Positions 42,744-54,242 of a stretch of DNA of 64,000 nt are shown here, piece after piece. Source of the stretch: Wurfbainia villosa (taxonomy: Eukaryota > Streptophyta > Magnoliopsida > Zingiberales > Zingiberaceae); assembly GCA_025175895.1 (NCBI GenBank), contig CM046003.1, positions 30,463,245 through 30,527,244 on the forward strand, given 5' to 3'. Under the pieces are notes generated by a model, which was given only the letters and a program-made list of their open reading frames with translations, ran no database searches and was not told the DNA's origin. Within the stretch, counting starts at the first letter, position 1, and every line of letters begins with the position of its first letter. Made by a program: the position numbers and the translations under genes.

Positions 42744-43285
42744 AAAACTAGGTTTTAAAGTAGATACAAACTTTAGACATTTTTGTAACTTTTGAGTTTT
42801 TGCCAAAGTTTCAAAATAAAATGAATTTTCATGAAAAATCATTTTTAAATGATAAAGCAACTCACTATAAATATGAACTTTAAATTTCATGTTTTTTTTC
42901 GAATTTTCTATAATTTCTGGTGTATTTCTGAAGTTCATTCGAAAAATCTAAAAATTGAGTGCCAGTCGACTGATGTACTGTGCACGAGCACAATAACCTA
43001 TTTTTATTAGGTTTTGAGTGGTTTTTGGTATTTTCTTCCATTTGACTTGGTGTCATGCATGTATAACATTTGGATAATATTTTTGATGGTGTCAAAGAGA
43101 GAGAATGTTAATGGTTTAAGTTAATCATGCTAAAAGGGAAAATTTAGCATGTCTTAAGGGAGAGTTGCATGTTTAAGGGGGAGTTTGATACTCATATTTT
43201 TACTTACATGCTTTCTTGCCTTATATTTTATGTTATTTGTTTTACCTAACTTAAACGGATTGCCACACATCAAAAAGGGGGAGAT
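42744..43285 (+). other. End of the E1 internal region
   Basis: Non-coding 3' region with one CAGTCGACTG (about 42963) and the polypurine tract AAAAAGGGGGAGAT before the 3' LTR. Confidence 0.75.
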
Positions 43286-44503
43286 TATTAGGGCAATCAA
43301 CCCATGTGATGTGGTTTTGATGTGTGTGGCAAAGGGTTTAAGTTAGGATTGTATTGTATTTGATGTGTGCGTTGAATTCATGCAGGACTTAGTAATTCGC
43401 ATATGGAGCATTGGCAAGATTCACCTCTCATTATTCGGTCTTTGAGTCAGTGAAAGATGCATTGCGGAAGCCGTGCGCTTGGTGCATTCGAGGGACCGTC
43501 GGACGAGGAGTATTGGAGTGAAGCTGGAGGGAGTAGACTTCAGGGCGAGACGCGAAGGATGGCACTGCGAAGCCGTGCGCTTGACGCATCCGAGGGACGT
43601 GGCCGGACGAAGACAACTTCAAAGGCGAGGGACTCCAAGGGAATGAGAGTGAGCGATTGTAACCCAGGACAGGGTAGCGCTTAGGTGAAACTTGGCCGAT
43701 TGACTAAGTGTCGGATGAGATTTCCTGACATCAGTCAACTGTCATGCCATGGCAGTCGACTGCTCTAAGTCGACTTAGACTCGACTGGTGTTTGAGTCAG
43801 GTTTGTATCCCAGCAGTTGACTGCCAAGTTTCGACAATCGACTGCCGAAACCATTAGTCAACTGCTGATGACAACAGTCGACTAGTCGCAAGGGTTTCGG
43901 GCATAGAATGGTTGTTAGTCGATTGCTCGCTCGTGGGACTCGACTGTTGGCTCCATCAGTCGACTGATGTAGGAGTCGTTGGATGAAATCCAACATGGAA
44001 GAAGTCGTTATAGGGCAATGGCTACAGGGGTAGTCGACTGATCGAGGCATCAGTCGACTGCCAGGCGCCCAACGGGAAGAAAAGCTTCTTCTCTATAAAA
44101 AGAAGCCATGGGTCAACTTGGGAGCCTAATGCTTTAACTCCAATCAACACCCAAGTGACCAAAACGCTTCCCTACTCTTCTTACTTGATTTTATCTAAAT
44201 TCTATTGTAAGAAGAGTGATCTTGTTAGAAAAGGTTACCTCCACCTTGCTTGGTGCCAAGGAGAGAATAGTGGAAGTTTAGGCGTGATTCACCTGGAATG
44301 AATCGGTCCATGGATTAGCGGCAAGGCCGTGAACCTCGTTACACACTCTTGTTAGCATTTGTATTTCTTGTTTCTTTGTTTTGTCTTTAGCTTTATATTT
44401 CTGCTTGTGCTAACCGTAATTCGTAGACAATTCAACGAGCAATTCCACTGCACGCGAAAGAGGGCTATTCACCCCCCTCTAGTCGGCCATCGACGTTCCA
44501 ACA
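43286..44503 (+). repeat. 3' LTR of E1
   Basis: This LTR is 1218 bp, TATTAGGGCAATC...CGTTCCAACA, partner of 4426-5651. The palindrome cluster (43735-44065) is well preserved and aligns with that of the 5' LTR. TATA box at 44094-44101. ATGAG follows. Confidence 0.93.
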
Positions 44504-46217
44504 ATGAGATCTTACAATCTCCCCATTGGTCCAAAAAACATCTAGGATACCTTAACTCTTCCTAGTGATAAGTCTCATATAACTAAATGAGAGTCAATCT
44601 TTACTTCTCCAATTCTCCCCCTTTAGTGAGCACAATGAGAGTTTCCAATCCCTTTATGTGTCCCCCTTTGAGGAATACACATCAATCATCCTAAGATGGA
44701 TAACCTCCCCCTAAAGACTTGCTCCCCCTTGACCAATGCACCAACATTGTCCTTGGAGAGTCCCTAAGCCTATAGGAACACTAAATCATCAAAATTAAGG
44801 GGAAAAGTTCAAACTTGAACTTTCACACATCTTAAAATTTGATTTCCACCCAAAACAACTCTCCTAATCCATTTCCAATGGATTTTTACCCCTTCCATTG
44901 CTTTCTAAAGCATATCCTAGGGTTAGGTGTAGTTAGAGTACCCTAAAATGGCTATAACATGGGCTAAACAATCTTATTTGCCCGAAATCAGACTTGGCAG
45001 TCGACTCGGTCAGCAACCAGTCGACTGCCCTCAATGCTAGTCTACTTCCCAAGGCAACAGTCGACTGGTTTTTGCAATGTGCAGAAATCAAATATTAGAA
45101 TTCAAATTTTGTTAATTCATAAGTAATTGTACGTAATTTGAAAAATCATGAATTTTTTTTATGTATAATACTTATGTCAATCATTATGGGTGAAAAATAT
45201 TAAAAAAAAAATACTCATTAAATAGTGAGATTGATACAAAGTTCAAAAACAAAGATAACTTCAATGTTTTGAGCCTATTTTGTATCATCATCATCAATGG
45301 TGACTTCTATCAAAAAATATGCTACACCAAGATTTTTCAAAAAGATTTTGAAATGATTTTAAAACCTTATATTGGACCATGATTTATAGGCTCAATGCGC
45401 ATGACTTGTACATTAACTTTCCCCATGATCCATCAATGGTATAAGATGAGTTTAAGTTCATCTAGATGCAAGAACTATGCACCTTAAACTTAACTCATTT
45501 TCCTAACATCTCACATGTATCTAGGGTATATCAATAGACACACATGTCAATTTAATGTGAGATGTGAGTTTTTATTCTTCTTAATCTAAGGTTTCATGTA
45601 TTTTTCTAGGCAACACTATTTGATTCCCTTATACATGAGACTTCAAATCATGTCATTGTGCTTAAATCAATTTTAATTCACTTACATGCATAAATGATGA
45701 TTATGGCATATAAGATGACATAAATAAGACATGTGCCAATAATCATGATGTCATGTCATAAAAATGACTAAGTATAAACATGACATTAAAATTAAACCTA
45801 AACATTATCATGACATTAAAATTAAACCTAAATAGTAATATGGAGCATGATGTCATGACATGATATATGGCAAACATAAGCATGGAAATTTTACAATATC
45901 AAGGTATAAGAATACCTAAAGTTTAAACCTTAATTGTCATTTCCTAGGATTAAACCCAAATTTGTCATAATAGATCAATCTCCCAAGTATGCCAAAAATC
46001 TAAAATGACACACCATGACCTCTAAACCTAATTGTGTCAATTTTGATCGATTTTCCATACTTCTAAAATTCTATTGGCACATCCTAAAATATTTTAAGAT
46101 ATAAATTCAACCCTTATTTCCAAAGTATCCAATAACCTTGGAAATAACCTAAAATGTCAACTTTGCCATGGTTAGGTTAACTACTCATCCATTCAAGGTT
46201 GACACAATCTAACCCAT
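44504..46217 (-). other. E4 3' region
   Basis: The reverse complement of the same 3' region as in E2 and E3: extra polypurine tracts (CTCCCCCT near 44618, 44708 and 44725), three CAGTCGACTG-type motifs (44998-45068), the CATCTCAC...GTGAGATG stem (45506-45565), and a TGTGCCAAT-type block after gag. No ORF supported. Confidence 0.75.
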
Positions 46218-48600
46218 TTAGCGTGATGGAATCATGCTCCTAGAAATCCAATACCTATTAGAGCTCCTTGGGTTTACTAGGTACTCACTAGGGATATCCT
46301 CCCTTAGTACCTTCCTAATGACTCGTTTAGGCTTGGAAGTCTTGCTAAATTGGGTCTTGCCTAGGTCAACTCTAGGGATAACTTCCCTTGTAACCTTCTT
46401 AGTGGCTTTACTAGGTTTTATAAAAACTTTGGCCACTAGGCACCTACCATGGTTAGTCTTAGGGATGACTTTCCTAGAAACCTTGATTTTCCTAGACCTA
46501 TGGATGGTTCTATAATCGAATGAAACACTATGGTAGGTCTCCTTGGGCTTAGATTTGTGACCCAAATATTTCTTGCCCCTAGATGGTTCTTGTCTATGAA
46601 CCCCTAAGTTTTGGCTCCTAGCCCCTTTAATTGAATTTGTTATTCTTGCAAGGGTCTTCTCCAATTTCTCAAGCCTTGACCTCAAGGCTTAATTTTCTAA
46701 CTCTAATTTCTCAAATTTGGTGGGCCCATTATTTCTTTGAGTATTTTTGTTCTTTCTAGGCATATGTCTAGATTTCTTGGAGTTAATGCCTATATAGTTT
46801 TCTACCTTCCTAATGGCTTCCTTAGGTAGAATTGTTCTTAGATTATTAGTTCTAAATTTATCCTTAACCTTAACATCGCAAGATTTAGCACCTAAACAAT
46901 AAGCTTTATATTTCTAGCATGCTTTTCTTGATCATGAACAATAGAAAGAGTATTAAAAGTATTCCTAGCATGCTTTTGATTGTTACGTAAATGAAGAGCA
47001 TTATTGAAATATACCTTAGGGTTTGCCTTAGCTCCCCCTACATGTGTAGCTCCTCCTTTTCCCTTGCTAAGTTGTCTTCCCTTAGGGCATTGACTTCTAT
47101 AGTGACCCTGTTGTTGGCATTTGAAGTACACCACATGTTCCTTGCTCTTAATTATTAGGGCTTCGACATCCTTTGACTTGTCCTTGACTTTTGGTGTCGG
47201 TTGAGTCTTCTTGACTTGTTTCGGACACTTACTCTTATAATGTCCTACTTCCATACACTTAAAACACACAATATGATTTTTATTTAAAATTAAGGTGCTT
47301 GAGTTACCTAGGTTGGTGGTAGGATCCGAAGTTAGTTCTTCATCCCTCCCGGAGGTTAAAGCTTTTTCTTGCTCTTCCTCCGACGTGGAAGGTCTCTCCT
47401 CCCTCTCAATCCTAGAGGTGGAGGCTTCCTCTAATTCTTCCACTTCTTCTTGTTAGTGCAGGGGTACCAGATAATCAAACATAGGTTTTGATTATGGCAA
47501 AGTCCCAAAGTTAACGTCATATCGTTATCTCACATGCTCTATTAAGTGTGCAGAAATGATTAAGCTGAGTTGAAGGTCGACGACACCCAGAGAATCTCTA
47601 GTCGAGAAATCGCGGTGGTCGGGCGACACTAGGAGAACTTTGGAGTGAGCCAAAGAACCTGGGTGTAAGACCGAAAGCTAAGCAACAAGTCACAAAGGAC
47701 TAGAGGTAAGCTCGAGTGTGAGCAAAGGTGAGGTCGAGTCCTCCGTACGGGGACATCTTTAGGTGGCGATCTGACTAAGACTTCAAGTGGAAGGTCTAGG
47801 TCGAGATTGGACGATAAGTGGTCGTCAATTTTACCTTTACTTGTATGTTTCAAGACTAACTCTTTATTGCAGTTGAGTAAAAAAGGCATCAGTCGACTGC
47901 TGGCTGTTAGTAGTCGACTGATGGTGGCATCAGTCGACTGCTATTCAAACTGCCAGCTTCGATGAAGGTCAAAGATAAGAGCCTTTTTTCTTGGGTGAGG
48001 TGGCCTTGAAGTTTGGATATGGATCTGAACGTTGGGGGGCTTCCAAGGCTATAAAAGAAGGGGAGTTTCACCCCTTTAGGTCATTCATTCAAGCTCTCAA
48101 AGTGCTCCCACAACGCTGAAGTTCTATGACAATGATACGCCTCAGAAACACTGTCGCAACGCCGACGACACCTCAAGTCTCAATCTTCTAGTCCATATAC
48201 TTTAAGTTATAGTCATTGTGTTTTGTTTTTGAGCTTGTGTTTTCGAATAGTTCATTGTAACAAGGAGAGGTGAGCTTGTGCCTCATCCTCAATCTTTTAT
48301 TTTCTTATAACCGTTGTCTCCTACCTCCAACGAGGAGGAGACCTTGCTTAGTGAATTGCCCTCCGTACGTGATCTAGGATCGCAGGGCCTTAGAGTAGCA
48401 ACTGTTAGGTTGTGAACCAAGTAAAAATAAATTGTGTCATTTACTTTTCCGCTGCGTTACTTTATTTTTTGTCGAAACGAAAAGAAGATTTTAAGCTTGC
48501 TATTCACCCCCCCTCTAGCGCGCTTTTCGATCCAACACTTCTACCGATCCAATTGTGGATTCCCTCTCAACCTCCAAATCTTTACTTTCTTGAGTTTTTT
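46218..48600 (-). pseudogene. gag of E4, interrupted by a solo LTR and 5' truncated
   Basis: In sense order: 48600-48539 (Glu/Ser-rich spacer), then the solo LTR insertion, then 47450-46892 with two zinc knuckles and 46685-46218 with the coiled coil and basic tail ending NRYWISRSMIPSR. Knuckle 1 is complete (CFKCMEVGHYKSKC); knuckle 2 has Tyr for the first Cys (YFKCQQQGHYRSQC). A frame break lies between 46892 and 46685. The N-terminal UBN2-like part is missing beyond 48600. Removal of the solo LTR and one CTTCT copy restores continuity of the acidic spacer. Confidence 0.82.
47451..48538 (+). mobile_element. Solo LTR related to the E5 LTR
   Basis: An element of 1088 bp, TGTTAGTGCAGGGG...GATCCAACA, flanked by a perfect CTTCT duplication (47446-47450 and 48539-48543). 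TATA box at 48049-48056, three CAGTCGACTG motifs (47888-47942), and the end CTATTCACCCCCCCTCTAGCG. No internal sequence, so it is a product of LTR recombination. It resembles 57052-58183 in the opposite orientation. Confidence 0.93.
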
Positions 48601-49320
48601 TGTTAGGCGTGTCGTCAACGTATCGGCGGCGTAACATTGTCGTAGAACTTTGGCATTGTGGGAGCACTTTGAGAGTGAGATTAGATGACCTAAAGGGGTG
48701 AAACCCCCCTTCTTTTATAGCCCTTCAAGCCCCTGGATGTTGAGATCCAGACCTAATCCAAATGGACACCTCACCCCAAGATAAGGGGTTCTTATCTTCG
48801 CCTTCATCGAGCTAGACAGTTTGAATAGTAGTCGACTGATGGACTTCAGTAGTCGACTGATGCCAGCAGCAATCGACTACCAGCTAGTTTACTCAACTGC
48901 AACAAAAAGTTAGTACAATACAAATAAGAGATAGTAAATATGACCCTTTCTTCCCATCTGATCTCGACCTAGACCTTCCACTGGAAGTCTCAGTCGAATC
49001 GCCGCCTATGGTTGTCTCTGTACGGAGGACACGATCTTACCATCTCTCTTCGCACTCGTGCTTACCTCCAGCCCATTCTAACCTGCCACTTAGCTTCTGG
49101 TCTTCCACCTAAGTTCTTCGATTCCCACGAAGTTCTCCTAGTGTCGCCCGCCCACCGCGATTTCTCGACTCGAGATTCTCTGGGTGTCGCTGACCTTCGG
49201 CTTAGCTTAACCATTTCCTGCACACTTAACTCAGCTTATGAGATAACAATAAGAGCTTAACTTTGAGCCTTTGCCATAATCAAAACTTAGGTTCGATTAT
49301 CTGGTGCCACTGCACCAACA
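48601..49320 (-). repeat. Truncated 3' LTR of E5
   Basis: It matches 57450-58183 of the 5' LTR and ends, in sense, TGTTGGTGCAGTGGCACC at 49320, followed by the polypurine tract. About 400 bp of the LTR end (the region equivalent to 57052-57450) is missing at the junction near 48600. Confidence 0.85.
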
Positions 49321-50762
49321 ATCTCCCCCTTTTTGATCTATGGCAAACCGACTCAAAGTTAAGGGAAATATAAAATGAAATAATACTAATCAAGTATGAA
49401 ATAAGTGAATACTAAGCATAAATACACAAGTGCATGACTAACTGAGTATGAAGGAAATGCGTGACTAACAGAATAAGTTAGTATAAGTAACTCAGTAAGT
49501 TAGCACGAGTGAGAGTATGAGTAAAACTTTTTTTTTTCAAATCCTCCCCCTTGAGATTACCTCCCCCTTGACCTTAGGTGAGTATTTGAAAAAGAAGCTT
49601 AGCTCTCCCCCTTAACGTTTGGCACTTAAACAAAATTACTTGACTTTGGCCTTAGGAAAGTAAAGTATGAGTTAAGTTTTCAAAAATAATTTTGATCCCT
49701 TAACTTTGGCCTCTTCTCCCCCTTTTTCCATAAATAAAAAAGTTGGGGATGCACAAGAGAAAAGTTTGAACCATATTAATTTTGTAAGTCCAGGCATGTT
49801 CCGTATAGATTTTGAAAATAAATAATTTCAAAATAACCTTCACTAATAGTATGTTCAACTCTTTTTGACTTAATTGATATAAAATGATCAATAAGTCCTG
49901 AATAGAGTTGATTATTTTAAATAATTATACTCTATGGTTCATATCGATGCACTAGATCTACATCTGGAACTAGGCATGCTTAACGGATTAGTTTGATTCG
50001 GAACCAAGTCGGAACCAATCCGTTAAATTTGGAACCAGAACCAATTCAGATGAAGCGGTTCCAAAACTGAACCGGAACCTTTCTGATTCTGGTACGGTTC
50101 AGTTCTAATCGATTTTGGAACCGATTCGGAATCGGTTTGGAACTGTTTCGGAACCGGTTCTGGTTCCGATTTGGATCTTATTCTGGTTGCTAATTTAAAG
50201 GTGGAAATTCTTAGCATGCTAACCTCTCTACAAGATTATTTTGTGACAGAAAAAAAGAATAGGATCACCAACATGTTAGATGAATTTGGAAGCTCAAGTT
50301 CGAGGAAGATGGTCCGGAACCATTTCAGAACCGATTCGGAACCGTTTCGGAACGTTGTAACCGTTTGAAGCAGGTTCGAATCGTTCGAATCGGTTAGATC
50401 GGGATTTAGATCGGGTTCAGAATCGGAACTGGTTTAGAATCAATTTTGAATTGGTTTGGATTGGTTCCAACGTTGATGGATCCGGAACTGGTCAGAATCG
50501 AACCGGAATCGGAATCGGAATCGAAGAATCGATAAGCATGGCTATATAGACAAGGAGTAAGGTCCTAACATCTCACACCCATCTACGTGGCTAAGTACAC
50601 AAACACATTGATCCTATGTGTTGTGAGATGTGTTGGCTCCTTAAATCTATAGGTGCATGCTTTCTAAGATAAACCCTAAGCTAGTTCCATATAGCATGAA
50701 AAATAAAAATAGAGTATAAGAGAAAAATACAACAGTTGAGTCCAACCCTATTATGCACATTT
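49321..50762 (-). other. E5 3' region
   Basis: Non-coding. The polypurine tract (AAAAAGGGGGAGAT in sense) lies at 49321-49335, with further G-rich tracts near 49545-49560, 49600 and 49715. It contains the CATCTCAC...GTGAGATG stem at 50569-50630 and the foldback at 49971-50544. Several G-rich tracts before the 3' LTR are a reported Sirevirus trait. Confidence 0.65.
49971..50544. mobile_element. Foldback element rich in GGAACCGG-type repeats (probable hAT-type MITE)
   Basis: Ends TAGGCATGCTTAACGGATT and, from the other side, TAGCCATGCTTATCGATTC are imperfect inverted repeats. The interior is made of GGAACCGGTTC, CGGAACCGATTCGG and their complements. No ORF. I found no clear 8-bp target duplication, so the hAT assignment rests on similarity of form only. 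Confidence 0.6.
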
Positions 50763-51810
50763 CTAATTTCCGTCTAAGCAGACTAAACTCTGCTTCGGTA
50801 AGGATTTGGTGAAAATATCTACTAGGTTCGATTTAGACTCAACATATTCGAGTTTTATTGTTTCATTTGCTACGTGTTCTCGAGTAAAATGGTGTTTAAC
50901 CTCTATGTGTTTAGTCATAGAGTGAAAAATTGGGCTCTTAGTTAGGTTAATAGAACTAATGTCATCAATGAAAATTTTAGTGTTACTAAAATTTAATTGG
51001 AAATCTTGGAGAGTATGCTTCATCCAAAGGAGTTGAGCTACACACTCACCGATTGCAACATACTCGGCTTCGGTGGTAGATAAGGCAACACAATATTGCT
51101 TTCTACTACACCAACTAACTAGACTCGAGCCTAGGAGTTAGCAACAACCACTCATGCTCTTCCTATCGAGTTTACTACCGACATAATCAAAATCGGAGTA
51201 GCCGATTAGTTCGAACTCGTTAGACCGAGGGTATCAAATTCCTACGTTTAGTGTTCCTTTAAGGTATCAGAAGATGCGTTTGATTAGCGTTAGGTGTGAC
51301 TCCTTTGTGAAAATTTGAAATCTCACACACATACTCACTGCGAAGAGTATATCAGGTTGACTCACAGTTAAGTATAGGAGACTACCTATTGCGCTCCTAT
51401 AGTATTTTAAATCAATTGATTTTCCTTCTAAGTCTTCTCCTATATTCACATTAGTTGCCATTGGTGTGTTAATTTCCATAGCATTCTGCATTCCAAATCT
51501 ATTAATTAATTTCTTACTATATTTTCATTGGTGTAGGTAGGTACCTTCTCTAGTTTGTTTAATTTGTAAGCCTAAGAAAAAGGTTAGTTCTCCTACTAAG
51601 TTCATTTTGAACTCACTTTCCATTAGTGAGATGAACTCATTTAATAAAGTTGTATTGGTAGTTCCAAAAATTATGTTGTCTACGTATATTTGGGCAATAA
51701 ATATTTCTTTTCATATGGATTTTACAAACAAGGTTTGATTGACTAAGCCTTGACTAAACCCCTTAGACTTAAGGTAAATTGAAAGCCTTTCATACAAGCT
51801 CTAGGAGCTT
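50763..51810 (-). pseudogene. E5 reverse transcriptase end and RNase H
   Basis: Continues the RT cut by the element at 51819-52702. The catalytic box near 51670 reads YVDN instead of YVDD, a loss of one metal-binding Asp. ELTFFLGLQI-like, the SIDLKYYRSAIGSLLYLT segment (51267-51491) and the RNase H with SD-DY, TEAEYVAIGE and KHIEVKHHFTRE (51180-50800) follow, ending with a C-terminal DIFTKSLPKQ. Stops occur near 51530, 51265 and 51140. Confidence 0.88.
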
Positions 51811-51818
51811 ATTTTAAT

Positions 51819-52702
51819 TAGAGCTGTCAAATGGGCCGACCCATGGCAGGGCGGGCCAACCCATCATTAACCCAACATTTAGCGGAGAGGGGTGGGATGA
51901 TCCGTCATCTTGGTGGGTTGAGAAATCTCCAACCCAACCCAACCCAAGGCGGGTTGCTGGTTAGGCGACCCGCGAACCACAAAAATTTAAAAACTATATC
52001 TAAAATTACTAAGGTGTTGAGAGTTTGTGGCAATGATCGGTAAGAAAAATAAAGTACCATGATTAAAAAAATAAATATTTGAAGTAACTAAAATCTTATA
52101 ATTGAGATTTAATTATCGATCGACAAAGTTGAGTATCGATGTTTTTTATTCTTCCAATGATCCAAAATATCCAAATCTTGATAATATATAAATTTAAATT
52201 TGTACTCCTCTAAATAGAGATTCAATTGAGATTTTTTAGCTCTTATAATTATTTGACTTTAATATGTCATCATTTTCTACATCGTTTGGAATAGTAATGA
52301 TAAGATAATATAAAATAGTTAAAGTATACAAGAAAAAAAAAGTATTAGAGTATATCAAATATTATTTTGTTCTTTCCTCTTAATTTCTCTTACACTTTGT
52401 TGAGGTGTATATGTGATAGAAGAAGATTGTGATGGTGAAAAACTTCTCTTATTAATTAATATTAGAATATTGGTAAAAAAAGTTATATAATTTTATTTTC
52501 ACATGTTCCATCTTTTGACATTTCTCAATCCGTAGGCCAACCTGTGCCCACGGCGGGTCGACCCGTCTAGACTCGCAACCCGTGCGGGTCGATACATTTA
52601 GGCCCGCCAAAATGGCGGGTTGATAAAATTTCAACCCATCCCGCCTAAATTATTTGGCGGGGCGGGCTAACCCGACGGGCCTAATCCAACTTGACAACTC
52701 TA
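51819..52702. mobile_element. hAT-type non-autonomous element
   Basis: An 884-bp element with TAGAGCTGTCAAATGGG at one end and TAGAGTTGTCAAGTTGG (reverse strand) at the other. The 8-bp flanks are ATTTTAAT (51811-51818) and GTTTTAAT (52703-52710), a duplication with one change. Near both ends GGGTTGG/GGCGGG-rich stretches are complementary (CGGGTTGCTGGTTAGGCGACCCG near 51953; CGGGCTAACCCGACGGGCC near 52663). No transposase ORF. Inserted in the RT of E5. Confidence 0.88.
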
Positions 52703-52710
52703 GTTTTAAT

Positions 52711-53552
52711 CCATATAAGGCTTTTCTAAGTTTAAAAACATGGTCAGGTTTGTCTAGACTCTCAAATCTAGGTGGTTGGCTAACATAAACCTCTTCCTTG
52801 ATAAATCCATTCAAGAATGCTGACTTAACATCCATTTGAAATAGTTTAAATCCTCGATGTGCAACATAGGATAATAACATCCTAATCGATTCAAGTCTAG
52901 CTATGGGTGCATATGTTTCATCGTAGTCTAACCCCTCGACTTGACTGAATCCCTTAGCGACTAACCTGGCCTTATTCCTAACAACATCTCCTTTATCATC
53001 AAGTTTGTTTCGAAATACCCACCTCGTTCTGATGATTGTTTTTCCCTTAGGTGGGGGCACTATTTCCCAAACTTGACTCCTAGTAAATTGAGTTAACTCT
53101 TCTTGCATAGCTATAATCCAATCGGGATCAAGAAGAGCTTGTTTAATTGTTTTGGATTCGATTTTTGAAATAAGTGAAATTTGGCTTAGGTTCCTATAGG
53201 ATGCTCTAGTTCGAACTCCTAAATTGGGATCACCTATTACTTGATCAATAGGATGATTTGCTTGTAACCTAGACTGATTTGGGTTAGGATTTACACTAGA
53301 TTCGTTTTGTGAGTTAGATTCGGGTCTAGAATTAGGTTCAATTCTAGAGTTAGGTTCATTAATCACTTCTAATCCGGGATTTGTAGTTTTGTTTTCTTCA
53401 TCAAATACTACGTTAATTGTTTCTTCAATTTTAAGGGTTTCATTGTTATACACCCTATAGGTTTTACTAGTGGTTGAGTATCCTAGGAATGTCTCGGTAG
53501 TTGTTTTAGGGGTGAATTTTCCTAAGTAATCTTTAGTGTTCAATATGTGCAC
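52711..53552 (-). pseudogene. E5 linker and reverse transcriptase, first part
   Basis: ORF from 53552: an integrase-RT linker (FLGYSTTSKTYRVYN, then Asn/Pro/Ser-rich), then copia-type RVT_2 from about 53110: WIIAMQEELTQFTRSQVWEIV, RARLVAKG-type RNKARLVAKGFSQVEG, DYDETYAPIARLESIR, QMDVKSAFLNGFIKEEVYV, RKALYGLK. Interrupted at 52710 by the hAT-type element. The domain continues at 51810. Confidence 0.92.
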
Positions 53553-54240
53553 CCTTCAACCAAAGACCCTAAAATACTTAATGTTTGATAATTTTTCGTA
53601 ATAGATTTCATATGATGTTTTAAGGTATCTTCTAACTAGTAGGATCCTATTTTGAACATAGCAGGCCGTAATGACCACTTCTACCCAAAACCTATTAGGT
53701 AAGTTATACTCATTCAATATGGTTCTAGTGGCTTCTTGTAATGTTCGATTTTTACGTTTGACTAGACCGTTTTGTTGAGGAGTCCTAGGGAAGGAAAACT
53801 CATGATGGTATCTGTTTTGGTTACAAAAATTGGTAAACCTATGATTTTCGAATTCACCACCATGATCACTTCTAAGTCTTTTTATCCTAAGATTCTTTTC
53901 ATTTTCTATTAATTTACATAAGTTGGTGAGTTATTCTAAGGTTTCACTTTTATGTTTTAGAAACCTAACCCAAGTGAACCTAGAGAAGTCATCGATTATA
54001 ACTAGAAAATATTGACTTCCATTTAGTGACTTGGCTCCATGAGAATCAAATAGGTCTAATTGTAGGAGCTCAAGTACACTTTTGGTTCTTTCTTGGTTGG
54101 TTAGTTGATGTGAGGTTCTAGTTTGTTTACCTTGTTGACAAGCATTACAAATTTTATTTTTCAAGTTATTAAGGTTGGGTAGACCTCTGACTAAACCACT
54201 CTGACTCATTTTGTGTACGAGTCTTAGGTGAGAGTGGCCG
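53553..54240 (-). pseudogene. E5 integrase
   Basis: The pre-integrase zinc region ends at CNACQQGKQTRTSH near 54130. The core has Asp in IIDDFSRFTWV near 53990, Asp in RSDHGGEFENH near 53865, and then PQQNGLVKRKNRT near 53760, where the copia motif is NGVVERKNR: the catalytic Glu is Lys. Stops near 53931 and 53560. Inactive. Confidence 0.88.
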
Positions 54241-54242
54241 AG

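Larger units (their letters stand above)
4426..44503 (+). mobile_element. E1: SIRE-like gag-only LTR element, host of three nested insertions
   Basis: The LTRs at 4426-5651 and 43286-44503 are flanked by a perfect 5-bp target duplication, ATGAG (4421-4425 and 44504-44508). Once the Tat element, E2 and E3 are removed, the internal part is only about 2.9 kb: primer site, one gag, a short 3' region and a polypurine tract. No pol domain is present, so it is non-autonomous. Each of the three insertions has its own 5-bp duplication, and the gag frame resumes across the first two. The 3' LTR starts TATTAGGG instead of TGTTAGGG, a single change in the terminal TG. Confidence 0.92.
2729..48600 (-). 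mobile_element. E4: SIRE-like gag-only LTR element, minus strand, interrupted and truncated
   Basis: Reading right to left: gag (48600-48539 and 47450-46218), a long 3' region (46217-44504 and 4425-4284) with the family's polypurine tract, then the 3' LTR (4283-2729). The two parts of the 3' region join perfectly once E1 and one copy of its ATGAG duplication are removed; they match the order in E3 near 40990-41030 in sense orientation. The element has no pol. Its 5' LTR and gag start are lost at the junction near 48600. It is the outermost host of the nest at 4426-44503. Confidence 0.82.

Noticed and set aside
49012..49260. 82-codon ORF, also at 57875-58123
   Set aside because: It lies in both E5 LTR copies at the same place and in the antisense direction of the element; more likely LTR sequence than a gene.
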